Assembly: GCA_947561395.2 (NCBI GenBank)
Contig: OX387195.1
Span: 27,109,126-27,173,125 of the forward strand
DNA: 64,000 bases
DNA from: Buxus sempervirens
Lineage: Eukaryota > Streptophyta > Magnoliopsida > Buxales > Buxaceae
Direction of reading: 5' to 3'
A program made the translations under genes and the position numbers. Positions 46,980 to 64,000 of the stretch are shown here, piece after piece; positions within the stretch are counted from its first letter, which is position 1; each line of letters begins with the position of its first letter. The notes under the pieces were generated by a model, which was given only the letters and a program-made list of their open reading frames with translations, was not told where the DNA came from and did no database searches.

Positions 46980-48143
46980 ATATGCCCATATATATAATAC
47001 AATAGCAATCAGTTATCTTAAATGGCGGCACTGATCGGTGTTTCACAAGATTGGCGTGTTGTATTGTAAGTGTCAGCGGCATGTTTGTGATTTGTTCCGG
47101 ATTCCAGCTAATCAATCGACCTTACGTGGTACAGTTTAGAGAAGGAACAGAAAAACGAATGAATACTTGGGTCCAGTCACCACTCAGTTTGACCTAAAAA
47201 GCACCCAAAAGAAATTTAAAACCTCGAATGGGATTATGGGAAATCATGTGGCTGCTTTCAAGGTTTCGAGAACTAATGCGAATTAGAAAATGGTGACGCC
47301 AGACCCATTATCTTCTTTGAATCGGTTAACTGTCATTAAATTTTTTTCTTGAAGAATGGGTATATTTTACTGAATTTCTACAACCCTTGTCTTCAATCTC
47401 AAGTCATGGGAAAATGAAGTGCCAACAGATCTGACTTTTACTTTCATTTTGTTGACAGAAAAAAACTGTGTTCTTCTGACTTTTACGTTCATTTTGTTGA
47501 CAGCAAAAACCGCGTTCCAACGTAAACAAGATTTTAAGGTGCTAGGCTGCTTAGCTTAGTCGCCTCATTCTGAAAATTTATACACACAGCACCGAGTAAC
47601 GCGTGCGTGGTGCCGGGTACGAGTCAAGCTCCGTCACAGTTTATGAGCCAACACCGGACCGTCCTAACCAACGCCCTCGGATTCGCCAACATTCCTGTCC
47701 TGCTAGCACCGAAGGGCGTAATATCTCTTTCAAATTGCATTGGTCATTTGGTCTTACGACTCTTATCCATTTCCTAGAAGAATCCACCGTTAAGTTCAGA
47801 AATTTGTCTTTGGAAAAGTGGTGGCTTTTTATTGGGCGCATTTTAATTCAACCCTCTGAAAGGGTTGACTTCTGTAGAAAAGATCCCCTCGCTGTTAACT
47901 CTAGAAAGCATGGGCTAGTGACGGAGGAAGAGGGCGAGAAGCTGCTCAAAAAGCTACGAAGAAGAGAGAACAAAAAGGAAAAGAAAGAATGAAGAGAGAG
48001 GGTCCGGCACCGCTGCGCCTCCAGACGTGCCGGGGCCCCACCTGTGTTAAATCTTAGGGTTCCGTTTGCCTCGCTTTTTTCTCTGTCTTCTCTTTCCACC
48101 TGCATTTCTGCATAGCTCTCTCTCTCTCTGGTGATCTGATTCT
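46980..48143. promoter_or_regulatory. Upstream region and leader of the BSL1 gene
   Basis: About 1.1 kb separates the last foldback from the BSL1 start codon. The last part is a pyrimidine-rich leader with a CTCTCTCTCTCTCT tract (48116-48129) just before GGTGATCTGATTCTATGGGG. A 129-codon frame at 47603-47992 crosses the region but resembles nothing known and ends in Lys/Glu/Arg-rich low complexity, so I treat it as chance. No reliable TATA box was identified. Confidence 0.5.
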
Positions 48144-63928
<15,785 letters not shown>

Positions 63929-64000
63929 TCATGACCTGACAGACTTGTACCTCTTAAATTCCCTAATGTGGTATCTTGCTTTGATGCCGGAGTCACAGTT
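63929..64000 (+). other. Start of BSL1 3' UTR
   Basis: Sequence after the TGA at 63926-63928 runs to the window edge. No polyadenylation signal is visible yet. Confidence 0.7.

Noticed and set aside
47603-47992. 129-codon frame upstream of BSL1 as a separate gene or uORF
   Set aside because: No similarity is recognised, its end is Lys/Glu/Arg low complexity, and it lies in the probable promoter/leader.

Overview
This window is plant nuclear DNA, most likely from an angiosperm with a fairly large, repeat-rich genome. The evidence is plant gene families with spliced exons (a BSL-type kelch phosphatase, an ARM-repeat protein, a UDP-glycosyltransferase, R2R3-MYB and Aux/IAA pieces), plant LINEs, MITEs with target-site duplications, dinucleotide microsatellites and a diverged nuclear 18S rRNA fragment. 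I cannot name the species. Gene density is low and most gene-like sequence is broken.

Layout. 1-430: last exon of an aldo/keto reductase gene that begins outside the window. 0.9-3.3 kb: a UDP-glycosyltransferase pseudogene bracketed by two copies of one MITE. 4.5-5.0 kb: a small possible gene for a plastid-targeted membrane protein with ABRE/G-box-like motifs upstream. 5-17.6 kb: gene-poor, holding a probable Copia solo LTR, a hAT-type MITE with a perfect 8-bp target-site duplication, a foldback repeat, about 3 kb of AT-rich DNA, microsatellites, and relics of a MYB gene and an LRR gene. 17.6-28.4 kb: a degenerate 5' piece of 18S rDNA (minus strand), followed directly by about 10.3 kb of tandem ~515-bp units, most simply read as an amplified 5'ETS/intergenic-spacer satellite. 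Its distal part has switched to a ~1-kb dimeric higher-order repeat. 30.2-37.6 kb: an ARIA/ABAP1-type ARM-repeat gene (minus strand) that has lost its middle ARM exons and its BTB end; a 5'-truncated LINE lies inside it. 37.6-46.6 kb: low-complexity DNA, then short same-strand exon fragments of an O-fucosyltransferase, an Aux/IAA protein and a second aldo/keto reductase copy, the last cut off mid-exon. 48.1-63.9 kb: an apparently complete 21-exon BSL1 gene (plus strand) whose long introns hold LINE and LTR debris.

The BSL1 gene is the one gene here that I would call confidently intact; its product is a brassinosteroid-pathway phosphatase. The other loci do not form a pathway. Taken together the window records gene decay, transposition and satellite amplification. 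No CRISPR, operon or other prokaryotic system is present. The most noteworthy structures are the rDNA-linked satellite with its HOR transition and the mosaic of captured exon fragments beside a ~46-kb-distant duplicate of the aldo/keto reductase locus.
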